DNA of 64,000 nt, from NCBI RefSeq assembly GCF_900096565.1, contig NZ_FMYP01000010.1, forward strand, positions 1 to 64,000, in the 5' to 3' direction. The stretch comes from Williamwhitmania taraxaci. Its GTDB lineage: Bacteria; Bacteroidota; Bacteroidia; Bacteroidales; Williamwhitmaniaceae. Below, piece after piece: positions 49,729 through 59,599 of this stretch (the first letter of the stretch is position 1; each line of letters starts with the position of its first letter). The notes beneath the pieces are model-generated. The model saw nothing but the letters and a program-made list of their open reading frames with translations. It was not told the origin of the DNA and did not search any database. Both the position numbers and the translations under genes were made by a program.

Positions 49729-51093
49729 CTAAAACAGGAAATTCAGCGCAATATATAACCCTGAAGTGCCATCGTTGCGGCTAGTGGCACGGCCGTAATC
49801 GGCGGCAATGATAAAGTTCTCATTTATAGCAATGCGTAGCCCAGCCCCATAGGTAGTGTGCAGTTTTTCGTCGCTGCTTGTAAAGTAATCGGATGCTTTA
49901 AACGTTGGATTAAGTGCGGCGGCTAAGGACGTTACCTCGTTTTGGTTCACCCTTACTGGCTGTATCACTTGGCCTATATCGGAGAATAGGTTGAGGGAGA
50001 GGTAGAGGTTTTGGTGCCTAACCACCGTTTGTAGAAATTTCCACCGCAGTTCAAAGTTGCCATAGGCTATTCCGTTACCTACCACACGGCTGCGCATTAT
50101 TCCACGCAGGGTTTGTGAACCGCCCAACCCTTCGGAGGTAGCGCGTCGCAGGTAAAGGGTTGTTAGGTTGGGCCGCAGGTAGAATGGGATTTTTCCAGCA
50201 ACATTCAACTGGGTCGCCAACCGATAGGCAAAGGTGATTTTACTCTTTACCACCGGCAGGTATTGGCGGTAAACTAGCGAAAGGTTGGCGTGGTCGTAGT
50301 TCTTTTCACCAAGCAGGGGCGGGGTTACATTCATTATTGCTTCGGCCCAAATACCGGTGCTCGGATTTGCCTCAAAATCGCGCGTGTCGAATACCACACC
50401 AGCCTTAATGTAGGTGTGGAAACCACCACTCTTTTCGGTGCTGTTGATAAGGCCCCAACTTACATACTTGTCGTAGAGTTCTGGCACATCGGGTAACTTG
50501 TCGCTACCGCTTTTGCCGCGGTTGAGTTTGCTCAGATCCACCGAACCAATCTCGAAATTATAGAGGGCAATTCCCACCGCCCAGTATAGTTTATCTCCAT
50601 AGAGTTTTCCTTGGAGGTCGGTTGAGAAGCGTGCCAACTTGCGGTCGTATTTATAAAATACACGGCTCACATATTGCGGATCGCCATCGTCAACCCAATT
50701 AGGTTTGTATTTGGTCTCCTGCCCGTTCCATCCATAGAAATCGGAGGCTTGATCGGTGAGATAGCTAGCGTCGGATGTAACACGAATGCCTGGAATCAGA
50801 TATTTAGAATCGTAAAAAAGTCGATTTATCCCAGATCCTTTTGTGAATCGTGATACTTCCGCATATATGCTGTGCTGGTAGGTCGGGTAGGTTGAGCCAT
50901 CTCCGTAGTAGTATAGGTTCACTATGCCTCCATACTGAAATCCCAAATCACTATCGAAGGTAATTGCTGGTAGTGCACCAAAAGTCCATCCTGTTTTGAT
51001 GGTAGGAGGTAGTGAGTCTGTTGTTGGCTTGTATTGCTTTGCTTGTGCTGAGGTTGTCGCTATTAGGAAAAGGAATACGAAGTATTTTCGCAT
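49729..51093 (-). CDS. Omp85/BamA-superfamily outer-membrane barrel
   Basis: The 454-residue protein has a signal peptide ending near AQA and then beta strands only, ending in GLYIALNFLF with a terminal Phe, as in outer-membrane barrels. Segments such as EGLGGSQTLRGIMRSRVVGNG and YGAGLRIAINENF are typical of the surface-antigen (D15) part of the BamA/TamA superfamily. It has no POTRA repeats, so it is a short barrel-only member. Role unknown; it is convergent with the sulfur operon. Confidence 0.8.
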   Translation of the reverse strand: MRKYFVFLFLIATTSAQAKQYKPTTDSLPPTIKTGWTFGALPAITFDSDLGFQYGGIVNLYYYGDGSTYPTYQHSIYAEVSRFTKGSGINRLFYDSKYLIPGIRVTSDASYLTDQASDFYGWNGQETKYKPNWVDDGDPQYVSRVFYKYDRKLARFSTDLQGKLYGDKLYWAVGIALYNFEIGSVDLSKLNRGKSGSDKLPDVPELYDKYVSWGLINSTEKSGGFHTYIKAGVVFDTRDFEANPSTGIWAEAIMNVTPPLLGEKNYDHANLSLVYRQYLPVVKSKITFAYRLATQLNVAGKIPFYLRPNLTTLYLRRATSEGLGGSQTLRGIMRSRVVGNGIAYGNFELRWKFLQTVVRHQNLYLSLNLFSDIGQVIQPVRVNQNEVTSLAAALNPTFKASDYFTSSDEKLHTTYGAGLRIAINENFIIAADYGRATSRNDGTSGLYIALNFLF

Positions 51094-51620
51094 AATTGGG
51101 CTGTTTTGTTTGTCTCACTTTGCAACGCAATATAATCAAATATGCGAAATCCATTCCCATCATAGTTGTGAGTCAAACCGCCGGTTTATTTAGGTATAGG
51201 CATTCTATTTTCATCGAATTGTTGATTTAGCGCAGTGCAACTCATGGTTGGTTCGATCAAATTGAACAATAAATGCGATGGTTGGAAGTGTTGTTTGTTG
51301 ATTAGGACCAGATATGACAAAAGAAAAGGGCTTCATCACCTAAATGAAACCCTCTTTCTCGACCAAACAATGTTTAAACCTAACCTATATACCTAAAGAA
51401 TTTTTCTGCTGTGAGTTTGCCTTTTGTTTTCGGGTGCAAGGTAAGGTGAAAATAGTCGTGCAGCATAAATAGTCTGGTGATCTATGTCACGATTGATGGT
51501 GATATATGTTTCTTTTCTAACACTTTGTGGATATATGTAAATGCCCGAATTGCCGACAACTAAAGGGGGCATAAGCAATACCGGCTACTTAGCCGGTATT
51601 GTCTGCTCTGTTTTGAACGG
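51094..51620 (-). other. Intergenic region with two hairpins
   Basis: A perfect hairpin CAATACCGGCTA/TAGCCGGTATTG lies at 51576-51601, 20 bp after the chemoreceptor stop. A second (AGGGCTTCAT with ATGAAACCCT, one mismatch) at 51327-51353 is followed on the minus strand by TTTTCTTTTG, so it is a good terminator. The 220 bp between them could hold a small RNA, but no gene is supported. A 61-codon frame at 51393-51578 is unconvincing. Confidence 0.5.
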
Positions 51621-53504
51621 CTATACCTTGAAGAAGGAGATCAACTCTTTGAGTTTCTCTGCTTGTGAGGAGAGTTCCTCGGCCCCCGTGGCCAACTCTT
51701 CGGAGGAGGCTGCTGATTGCTGAGTTACTCCACTGAGTTGTTGTATTGCTCCGTTTATTTGTTCGCCACCGGCCGATTGTTCAAGACTTGCTGCAGCAAT
51801 CTCTTGAACTAAACGGGTAGTCTTTTCAATTTCTGGAACTAGTTCAATAAGTTTTTGACTTGCCTGACTTACCGTTTTAACGCCCATGGCTGAAAGTTTG
51901 TTAATTTCGTCGGCGGCAATTCGACTTCTTTCTGCCAATTTTCGGACTTCAGCCGCAACCACGGCAAATCCTCTCCCTGCTTCTCCTGCTCTTGCGGCCT
52001 CTACTGCTGCGTTAAGTGCTAGAATGTTGGTTTGGAAGGCAATGTCGGTAATGATCCCAATTTTATCGGCAATACTTTTTATTGAGATTACCGCTTCACG
52101 GGCTAGTCCATCTCCATCGCGAATGCTTCGGGATGCCTCCATTGCAATCTTTTCGGCCATCTTTGCATTATCGGAGTTTTGTTGGATGTTTGCAGATATT
52201 TGTTCCACCGTAGAGGAGACTTCTTCGGTTGTGGACGCTTGTTCAGAGGCTCCTTGCGAGAGACTTTGGGCGGTTGAACTCAACTGTTCTCCTGCATTGG
52301 AAATCTGGTCGGCACCGGTAATAATATCTGAGGCCATCTCGTGCAGCTGTAGTTTCATTTGATTCAGGGCTATGGCGAGTTCTCCAATTTCATCGTTTCG
52401 GTGTATCATTAACTGCCCCCTCAGGTCACCAGCCGCTATTTGTTTGGCAAACTCAATGCTTCGTACCATTGGCTGTGAAATTCCTTTTGCGGCAATTCGA
52501 ATTACGACGGCGAGAGTGAGTAACCCAAGTATGCCAATAATAATGGCGATTAGTAGTACTTCGTTTGCTTTAGCCATTATTGTTTCGACCGGTATGGAAA
52601 TACCCAACGACCACGGCGAATTTGTGGCGCCAATAGGTATTGGAGAGTAACAGTTGTAGTAATCCATATCTCCCTGGCTCGTAAACTGCATTTTTTTCCC
52701 GCTTTTTATCCCTTCCGTTAACCCGAATTCTTTGTTGTTTTTGGGATCTACCTCAGCCAGCGCTTTGCTCATCCATTCTGCTTTGGGGTGATAGGCAAAG
52801 ATTCCAGAGTTTGATAAGAAAAATGCGTATCCAGTTTCGTATGGTTTTATCTGTGAAACAATTCGGCCCAGTCCAGTTAGGGCCATGTCGAGCCCAACTA
52901 CCCCTTTAAACTGTCCTTTCACAATTGTAGGGATGGCAATTGAAATCATTGGGTCTTTTATTCCTTGGGCTTCATCAATATATGGATCCGTGACAAATGG
53001 CTTGCCTGTTTCTTTTGGCATTTGGTAGTAGCTGGCATCGGTTTCGTCTTGACCCTCCGAAACCTCTAATTCCACACTTCCTCTTGCCCTGTTTACATAG
53101 GGTAAAAATCTTCCATTGGCGTCGCTGCCTGGTTTTCCTCTATTGTTGGCATCGGCATTATCAAATCCGTTTGTCTCATAAAGCGTCCATGTTCCAAGTA
53201 TTTCTGGATCGTTTTCCACCATTTGAGTGAGCAGGTCGATCACAAGTTGTCGATCGGTTTTACCTGCTTTGATCATAGCATCGATTGTTGTGGAAAGGGC
53301 GTAAACCTTGTTGTATTTTTCATTTAACTCCCCTTGCAATATGGCTGAGTATGTATCAACTTCGCGTTGGGCGTATTTTTCTGATTCTGCCAGTACCAGC
53401 GAGTTGTATCGGGTTATTAGTATTGCAAAGGCAATGATGAATATTGCTCCAGCTGTTCCTAGAAACAGGATGAGCATTTTGTTATTCAGTTTTCCTCTTT
53501 TCAT
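51621..53504 (-). CDS. Methyl-accepting chemotaxis protein with double Cache
   Basis: The 627-residue receptor has a membrane segment (about 9-29), a double-Cache ligand domain (35-300, with [22 protein letters not shown] and GVVGLDMAL), a second membrane segment (about 318-340), a HAMP domain and the chemotaxis signalling domain with hairpin tip [19 protein letters not shown]. It ends with [16 protein letters not shown] without a pentapeptide tether. It senses a small organic ligand or amino acid and would signal to CheA. The presence of motility is not shown in this window. Confidence 0.92.
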   Translation of the reverse strand: MKRGKLNNKMLILFLGTAGAIFIIAFAILITRYNSLVLAESEKYAQREVDTYSAILQGELNEKYNKVYALSTTIDAMIKAGKTDRQLVIDLLTQMVENDPEILGTWTLYETNGFDNADANNRGKPGSDANGRFLPYVNRARGSVELEVSEGQDETDASYYQMPKETGKPFVTDPYIDEAQGIKDPMISIAIPTIVKGQFKGVVGLDMALTGLGRIVSQIKPYETGYAFFLSNSGIFAYHPKAEWMSKALAEVDPKNNKEFGLTEGIKSGKKMQFTSQGDMDYYNCYSPIPIGATNSPWSLGISIPVETIMAKANEVLLIAIIIGILGLLTLAVVIRIAAKGISQPMVRSIEFAKQIAAGDLRGQLMIHRNDEIGELAIALNQMKLQLHEMASDIITGADQISNAGEQLSSTAQSLSQGASEQASTTEEVSSTVEQISANIQQNSDNAKMAEKIAMEASRSIRDGDGLAREAVISIKSIADKIGIITDIAFQTNILALNAAVEAARAGEAGRGFAVVAAEVRKLAERSRIAADEINKLSAMGVKTVSQASQKLIELVPEIEKTTRLVQEIAAASLEQSAGGEQINGAIQQLSGVTQQSAASSEELATGAEELSSQAEKLKELISFFKV

Positions 53505-53697
53505 AGCTTGCGGCGTTAGATTAGGATTGTCTTTGACTCTCTCTTTTAATGAAAAGGTCTTATACTTTCTTGCAATTAAGACCGTTAAACTGGAAATTCC
53601 AATATATAATTGATTAATCTAATTAATTGTTAGGTGAATGGTGCGGCTGTTTTTATTCCGCTAAATCGTTTCTGCCTTTCGTGGATAATTAAAAAAA

Positions 53698-53727
53698 GCG
53701 GGTTGAAGCCAACTAGCCTCAACCCGC
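53698..53727 (-). terminator. Rho-independent terminator of transporter gene
   Basis: GCGGGTTGAAGC and GCCTCAACCCGC pair with one mismatch, followed on the minus strand by TTTTTTTAATTATCC. It starts about 20 bp after the YfcC-type stop. Confidence 0.85.
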
Positions 53728-53747
53728 CCTATGTTTTGTAGAATTAG

Positions 53748-55394
53748 TTAAAATCCGGGAAGTGCCATGTAAATTGTTGGAATCAAAAGTAAGAAACCAA
53801 CAATAATTAGAATTATTAGTAGCGGCAAGAACCATCGCAACCATTTGTTGTATGGGATTCGTGCTATGGAGAGCACGCCCACCATAACGCCCGAAGTGGG
53901 GGAGGCCAAGTTGGTCATTCCACCGCCAACCTGATAAACGGTTACGGTTGCTTGGCGTGATATGCCCAGTAGATCGGAGAATTGCGCCATCAAAGGAATG
54001 GAGAGTGCCGCTTTTGCCGAACCAGAGGCAATAATAAGGTTTAGTAGCGTATAAAAAATATACATAATGAGCAGAGAGGTCAACTTGCCGTAACCTTCCA
54101 TCGATCCAGCCGCGTAGTAAAGCAGGGAATCGATAATTTTTCCTTGCTCTAGGACGACAACAATGGCGCTAGCTAATCCAACAACCATGGCTGCCGACAT
54201 AATATCCTTGGCCCCTTCAATGAAAAGTTTTGCAAGCTGATTGGCGCTTTTTCCAATGGCAATTCCCGAAGTAAGACCCATAACAAGAAACAGCGTGGCA
54301 ATTTCCATAATATACCAGCCATAACCCATTACCCCAACAACGAGAAAGAGTATGGTGAACATGAGAATATTCACAATGAAGAGTTGAACCGAATGCCGAA
54401 GAACCATCAAACCAGAGAGAATCCAAATTGCTGTGACCACTGGTATGATTGGTGCACTAAATGAGCTGCTTCCTACCGTCATGTTGGTGATTGGGTAGAG
54501 GAAGGAGGATGCTAAAAGTACGCCCGATAGAATTATGAATATGGCCCATGCGTGAATGCCGGGTTTCTGGTGCCCACCGCTCACCTCTTCGGCACTCTTT
54601 TTTCTCCAGTATTCATCCTCGGCGTAAACTGGCGACAGGGTTGGATTCTTCTTTATCTTTTTAGCATAGCGAATTACGTAGGCAATACCAATAAAATTGA
54701 TTACGAACCAGATAAATAGCCGATACTCGATTCCAGAAAATAGTTGTATTCCTGCCAATCCTTGAGCAATGCCAATGGTGAACGGATTCAAGAGTGCTCC
54801 GGCAAAACCAAGGCCCGCACCAAGGAAACAAAGGCTAACCCCTACAATGGAATCGTATCCCATGCTGATGGAAAGGGGAACAAAAATAACAACGAAGGCA
54901 ATGGTCTCCTCGCTCATCCCTATTACGGCTCCAAAAAAACTAAAGCAGAGCATGATGAGGGAAATTACGATATTGTCGACCCCTAAGAACTTAATGAAGC
55001 GTATGCGCTCAAGTCTTCGGGTAAACCCAAGAAACGAGAAGATAGCTGCATCAAGAGCCTTGCTTTCGTTTAGCATCCAGAATGCACCCCCAATCATTAA
55101 AATATAGAAAATTATTTCGTGGGTGCGCTTAAATCCTTGGAAAATGGACGAGAAAACTTGCCATGTTTGAGGCTGGCTCTCTACCTTTTGGAACGAATCG
55201 GGAACTACTACCTGTCGCTCTATGCCGTTTACTACCTTTGTCTCTCGCGCAAACTCGCCACCCGGCACTACCCAAGAGAGTATGCCTGCTAGCCCAATTA
55301 GCGCAACGATAATAACGTAAGTGTGTGGGAATTCGCGTTTTTTCTTCTCTCCCGGGATACTGCTTTTATTGAAAAGCCTTGAAAAAATATGCAT
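53748..55394 (-). CDS. YfcC-family integral membrane transporter
   Basis: The 548-residue protein has about 12-13 membrane segments. The start PHTYVIIVALIGLAGILSWVVPGGEF and the SFFGAVIGMSEETIAFVVIF and LINPFTIGIAQGLAG-like segments (read here as ALLNPFTIGIAQGLAGIQL) are signatures of the YfcC/C4-dicarboxylate-anaerobic-carrier family, which moves amino acids or peptides' breakdown products. It is divergent from imidazolonepropionase, so uptake of histidine or a related compound is a fair guess, which I cannot prove. Confidence 0.85.
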   Translation of the reverse strand: MHIFSRLFNKSSIPGEKKKREFPHTYVIIVALIGLAGILSWVVPGGEFARETKVVNGIERQVVVPDSFQKVESQPQTWQVFSSIFQGFKRTHEIIFYILMIGGAFWMLNESKALDAAIFSFLGFTRRLERIRFIKFLGVDNIVISLIMLCFSFFGAVIGMSEETIAFVVIFVPLSISMGYDSIVGVSLCFLGAGLGFAGALLNPFTIGIAQGLAGIQLFSGIEYRLFIWFVINFIGIAYVIRYAKKIKKNPTLSPVYAEDEYWRKKSAEEVSGGHQKPGIHAWAIFIILSGVLLASSFLYPITNMTVGSSSFSAPIIPVVTAIWILSGLMVLRHSVQLFIVNILMFTILFLVVGVMGYGWYIMEIATLFLVMGLTSGIAIGKSANQLAKLFIEGAKDIMSAAMVVGLASAIVVVLEQGKIIDSLLYYAAGSMEGYGKLTSLLIMYIFYTLLNLIIASGSAKAALSIPLMAQFSDLLGISRQATVTVYQVGGGMTNLASPTSGVMVGVLSIARIPYNKWLRWFLPLLIILIIVGFLLLIPTIYMALPGF

Positions 55395-55682
55395 GAGTTT
55401 AGGATTAGTAGCATTTTGCGAGGCCTAAAGTAGAAAATATTCCTTCTTGTGATGCCAGTGACCGTTACGAATATGCATGCTTCCATCCTATTATGGTTGT
55501 TTGCAAGCATATCTATTTTCTGTTGTTAAACAGGTGCCCACACGGCTCTACTCTGTGGCTGTGAAGTATTACGCTCGTTTATGGCTATGTTCTTAATCCT
55601 ATTTTGCAAACGATTGCTTAACGGCATCTTTTGTTATAGACTAAATAGCTATTTTCGTAACCAAAAGGAAACCACTACGCCC

Positions 55683-56936
55683 ATGAGATTACTTATATTT
55701 AACATCAAGAAGCTGGTTCAAGTAGAAGAAGAACCACGTTTGTTGGTTGCCGGAAAAGATATGGCAACTTTAAATACCATCGACAATGCATACCTTATAA
55801 TAAAGGGAGATGTAATTGAGGATTTTGGTCCTATGGAGAGGTTGGAAAAACCTCAACAGCAAGGACTTCAAATAGACAAGCGTATTGATGCTACTGGCAA
55901 GATGGTTTTTCCATCATTTTGCGACTCACACACCCATTTGGTTTATGCTGGCAGTAGGGAAATTGAGTATGTCGATAAGATAAAGGGTTTGAGTTACGAG
56001 GAGATCGCCCAGAAGGGTGGTGGTATTTTAAATTCTGCAAAGCTGCTTCACGATACAGGCGAGGAGGAACTATACTTCCAAGCGATGGAGCGTATTCATG
56101 AGATAATCGGTTTAGGAACTGGTGCCGTGGAGATAAAGAGCGGGTATGGGCTTTCTGTGGAAGATGAGTTGAAAATGCTTCGGGTAATTAAGCGCATTCG
56201 TGAAACTACACCTATTATTATAAAGGCTACTTTTTTGGGCGCACATGCGGTTCCTTCCGATTACAAGGGACGCCAAGGCGAGTATGTCGATCTTATCATC
56301 AACGAAATGTTACCAATGGTTGCTGCTGACGATTTAGCGGACTATATTGATGTGTTTTGCGATCAGGGATTTTTTACTCAAGAAGAAACAGAGCGAATGC
56401 TGATGGCTGGTATCAAGCATGGCATGCGCGGAAAGATCCATGCAAATGAATTGGCAAACTCTGGTGGAATTCAGGTTGGCGTTAAGTATAGTGCCCTTTC
56501 AGTCGATCACCTAGAATTCACTGGTGCTGCCGAAATTAAGTGTTTGCTTAATTCGGAAACTATGCCAACACTGCTGCCCGGAGCCGCATTTTTTCTCGGA
56601 ATGGCATATCCACCTGCCCGCAAAATGATTGATGCGGGTTTGCCTGTGGCCTTGGCCTCCGATTATAACCCTGGATCATCGCCTTCTGGTGATATGAAGT
56701 TTGTTATGTCCCTCGGTTGTATTAAAATGAAAATGACACCCGAGGAGGTGATTAACGCAACTACCATCAATTCCGCTTATGCTATGGGGGTTAGCGATAT
56801 TGTGGGAAGCATTGCACGTGGAAAAATTGCTAACTTATTTATAACAAAGCCAATCTCATCCATTGAGTTTATGCCCTACGCCTATACCGCAAAACTTATA
56901 GATAAGGTTATATTGAAGGGAAAAGTGATAGCGTAA
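55683..56936 (+). CDS. hutI: Imidazolonepropionase
   Basis: ATG 55683 gives 417 residues; an upstream frame opening would add a Phe/Cys-rich stretch and is rejected. The amidohydrolase fold shows the metal site HxH in DSHTHLVYAG (about 78-88), VEIKSGYGLS, FLGAHAVP, the later metal His in KIHANELANSGG and the Asp in ALASDYNPGSSPS. HutI hydrolyses imidazolonepropionate to formiminoglutamate, the third step of histidine breakdown. The next step's enzyme is encoded two genes on. Confidence 0.96.
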   Translation: MRLLIFNIKKLVQVEEEPRLLVAGKDMATLNTIDNAYLIIKGDVIEDFGPMERLEKPQQQGLQIDKRIDATGKMVFPSFCDSHTHLVYAGSREIEYVDKIKGLSYEEIAQKGGGILNSAKLLHDTGEEELYFQAMERIHEIIGLGTGAVEIKSGYGLSVEDELKMLRVIKRIRETTPIIIKATFLGAHAVPSDYKGRQGEYVDLIINEMLPMVAADDLADYIDVFCDQGFFTQEETERMLMAGIKHGMRGKIHANELANSGGIQVGVKYSALSVDHLEFTGAAEIKCLLNSETMPTLLPGAAFFLGMAYPPARKMIDAGLPVALASDYNPGSSPSGDMKFVMSLGCIKMKMTPEEVINATTINSAYAMGVSDIVGSIARGKIANLFITKPISSIEFMPYAYTAKLIDKVILKGKVIA

Positions 56937-57001
56937 TCCTAATGTAGGGATGTCTGTACGATAAATGGAGTATATGTTAAATAGGATTTAATGGTTTTAA
57001 T

Positions 57002-57724
57002 ATGAGAAAGATATCGATTGCTGTTTCCGTGTTGCTTTTCATTTCTTGTGTTGCATTGGCAAAACGGCCGGAACTACAGATTCCAATTCCAACTCTAAAA
57101 CCTACCTCGTTAACGAGCGAGGAGGTAGTCCGTGGATTAAAGGATGCCCTTAGAGTGGGCGCCGACAATTCGGTTATTTCCGCTTCATCCGTTGATGGCT
57201 TCTATCGTAACCAAGAGGTGTTTATTCCTTTTCCCAACGAGGCAATTAAGGTTAAGAATACTCTAGAGAAGATTGGTCGAAAAAAGGATGTCGATGCATT
57301 TGTGAAATCCTTGAATCGTGCAGCGGAGGAGGCAGCAAAGAGTGCTGCACCCATACTTATTAAGGCAATTCAAGATATGACCATTCAAGATGCAATGGGG
57401 ATTCTTAAAGGAGATGGTAGTGCCGCTACCTTATATTTAAAGGATAAAACTACAGCCCAACTCGAAGTCAGTTTTAAGCCTATCGTTTCGGCGGCAATAA
57501 AGAAAGTAAATGTTGCCCGTTATTGGAAGCCGTTGGTTACTACGTATAATAAGACTTCGCTTTTTTCAGGTGGTGGAAAGGTCGATCCGGACCTTGAAAT
57601 GTATGTTACCGAAAAGGCTATTTCCGGTCTATTTATTCTGATTGCCAAAGAGGAGTTAAAGATTAGAAAAGATCCAGCGGCAAGGGTTACGGATATAATA
57701 AAGAGTGTTTTTTCAAAACAATAA
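57002..57724 (+). CDS. DUF4197 secreted protein
   Basis: The 240-residue protein has a signal peptide ending near VALAK and then a mostly helical body with GLKDALRVGADNSV, VDGFYRNQEVFIPFPNEA and AMGILKGDGSAATLYLKDKT, the pattern of DUF4197. Found in many Gram-negative bacteria, function unknown, likely periplasmic. It lies between hutI and ftcD, 14 bp from the latter. Confidence 0.88.
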   Translation: MRKISIAVSVLLFISCVALAKRPELQIPIPTLKPTSLTSEEVVRGLKDALRVGADNSVISASSVDGFYRNQEVFIPFPNEAIKVKNTLEKIGRKKDVDAFVKSLNRAAEEAAKSAAPILIKAIQDMTIQDAMGILKGDGSAATLYLKDKTTAQLEVSFKPIVSAAIKKVNVARYWKPLVTTYNKTSLFSGGGKVDPDLEMYVTEKAISGLFILIAKEELKIRKDPAARVTDIIKSVFSKQ

Positions 57725-57738
57725 ACCACTATACTAAC

Positions 57739-59415
57739 ATGGAAAAGAAATTAATCGAATGCGTCCCCAACTTCTCCGAAGGGGTCGACATGAATATCAT
57801 TAAGCAGATCACGAACGAAATTGAAGCCGTTGATGGCGTAAAACTCATCGACGTGGATCCCGGCCAAGCCACGAACCGTACCGTGGTAACCTTCGTGGGA
57901 ACTCCCGATGAGGTTATTGAGGCTGCTTTTCGAGCTGTGAAGAAGGCGAGTGAGCTTATTGATATGAGCAAGCATAAAGGAGCGCACCCACGCTTCGGTG
58001 CCACCGATGTTTGTCCTCTTGTGCCGGTAGCTAATATTACCATGGAGGAAACGGTGATCTACGCGCACAAACTTGCCGAGCGGATTGGAAAAGAACTTCA
58101 GTTCCCTGTTTATTGCTACGAGAGTGCCGCCTTATCCGCTCCGCGGAAGAATTTGGCATATTGTAGATCAGGTGAGTATGAAGGGTTGGCCGATAAGTTG
58201 TCCAAACCCGAGTGGAAGCCTGATTTTGGTCCGGCTAAATTTGTTCCAAGAACCGGTGCAATTGCGGTGGGGGCTCGAAATTTCCTTATTGCGGTAAATT
58301 TCAACCTAAATACGACCTCTACGCGTCGTGCCAATGCAATTGCTTTCGATGTTCGGGAGAAAGGACGTCCTGTTCTTGAGGCCGGAAAGAAGAAACTGGA
58401 TGATAAGGGCAATGAGGTTTACGCGCCAGGTACACTGCCCGGAACCAAAGCCATTGGTTGGTTTATCGATGAGTATGGTGTTGCTCAGGTCTCCATGAAT
58501 ATTACTGATATTATTCAAACACCGCTTCATATTGCCTTCGACGAGGTGTGCCGTAAGGCCGATGCTCGCGGTATTCGGGTAACGGGAACGGAGATAGTGG
58601 GATTAGTGCCCCTCAGTGCTATTTTGGAGGCAGGTAAATACTTCCTCAAAAAACAAAGTCGCTCTACAGGTATATCGAATGAGGAGATCATTAAGATTGC
58701 TGTAAAGTCGATGGGATTGGACGAGCTTTATGCTTTCGACCCGAAGAAGAAGATCATCGAGTACATATTAGAGGATGGAGGCAAAAAGAAACTCATCGAT
58801 ATGAATCTGGTTGCCTTTGCCAACGAAACTGCTTCTGAGTCGCCTGCACCTGGTGGTGGATCTATTGCTGCATATATGGGTGCTATGGGAGCTGGTTTAG
58901 GTACTATGGTGGCAAATCTTTCGTCGCACAAAGCTGGATGGGATGAGCGTTGGGAAGAGTTCTCCGTATGGGCCGATAAGGGCAAGTATTATATGGATAC
59001 TCTTTTGCACTATGTGGATGAAGATACCAACGCCTTTAATAAGATAATGGATGCTTTTTCATTGCCAAAGAAAACTGATCAGGAGAAGGCGTCGCGCAAA
59101 ACAGCCATTCAGGCGGCAACCCGCTATGCAATTGAGGTGCCATATAAGGTTATGGAACTCTGCTACGAGTCGATGGAGGTAATGAAGGCCATGGCTGAAT
59201 TTGGTAATCCAAACTCGGTTACCGATGCAGGGGTAGGAGCACTTGCCGCTCGATCGGGCGTTTTTGGAGCATTTCTGAACGTAAAAATCAACTCCGCAAG
59301 CCTCGATGACAAGGCATATGTCGACAAAATCCTCGCCAGTGGTCAAAATATTTTAGAAAAGACCATAATACTTGAAGAGGAGATATTGGCAATAGTCGAA
59401 GGTAAGATTAGGTGA
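57739..59415 (+). CDS. ftcD: Bifunctional glutamate formimidoyltransferase/cyclodeaminase
   Basis: The 558-residue protein has an N-terminal formiminotransferase (about 1-330: IECVPNFSEGVD, the catalytic-region SKHKGAHPRFGATDVCPLVP, NLNTTSTRRANAIAF) and a C-terminal cyclodeaminase (about 345-558: SPAPGGGSIAAYMGAMGAGL, NSVTDAGVGALAARSG). It moves the formimino group of formiminoglutamate to tetrahydrofolate and releases ammonia. The two-domain arrangement matches animal FTCD and some Bacteroidetes; many bacteria have two genes. It completes the hutI pathway here; hutH and hutU are not in the window. Confidence 0.95.
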   Translation: MEKKLIECVPNFSEGVDMNIIKQITNEIEAVDGVKLIDVDPGQATNRTVVTFVGTPDEVIEAAFRAVKKASELIDMSKHKGAHPRFGATDVCPLVPVANITMEETVIYAHKLAERIGKELQFPVYCYESAALSAPRKNLAYCRSGEYEGLADKLSKPEWKPDFGPAKFVPRTGAIAVGARNFLIAVNFNLNTTSTRRANAIAFDVREKGRPVLEAGKKKLDDKGNEVYAPGTLPGTKAIGWFIDEYGVAQVSMNITDIIQTPLHIAFDEVCRKADARGIRVTGTEIVGLVPLSAILEAGKYFLKKQSRSTGISNEEIIKIAVKSMGLDELYAFDPKKKIIEYILEDGGKKKLIDMNLVAFANETASESPAPGGGSIAAYMGAMGAGLGTMVANLSSHKAGWDERWEEFSVWADKGKYYMDTLLHYVDEDTNAFNKIMDAFSLPKKTDQEKASRKTAIQAATRYAIEVPYKVMELCYESMEVMKAMAEFGNPNSVTDAGVGALAARSGVFGAFLNVKINSASLDDKAYVDKILASGQNILEKTIILEEEILAIVEGKIR

Positions 59416-59448
59416 AAATATACTGATAATTAACGTAATAAATAATTT

Positions 59449-59485
59449 AAAGGAGAGGGCTTAAAGGCTCTCTCCTTTTTTTTTT
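59449..59485 (+). terminator. Rho-independent terminator after ftcD
   Basis: AAAGGAGAG pairs with CTCTCCTTT around GGCTTAAAGGCT, followed by a run of ten T. It lies 34 bp after the ftcD stop. Confidence 0.9.
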
Positions 59486-59599
59486 GTTATTTATTTCTTG
59501 TTTAAGCTAAAAATTCTTAAAAAATAGTTGATATAGTAACCTCGAATAACTAAATTGGACGTGTGAAAATTGCCTTAATACAAACCTAAAACTTAATCT

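Noticed and set aside
51393-51578. 61-codon minus-strand frame after the chemoreceptor
   Set aside because: Overlaps the terminator hairpin at 51576, has no family and no start context.
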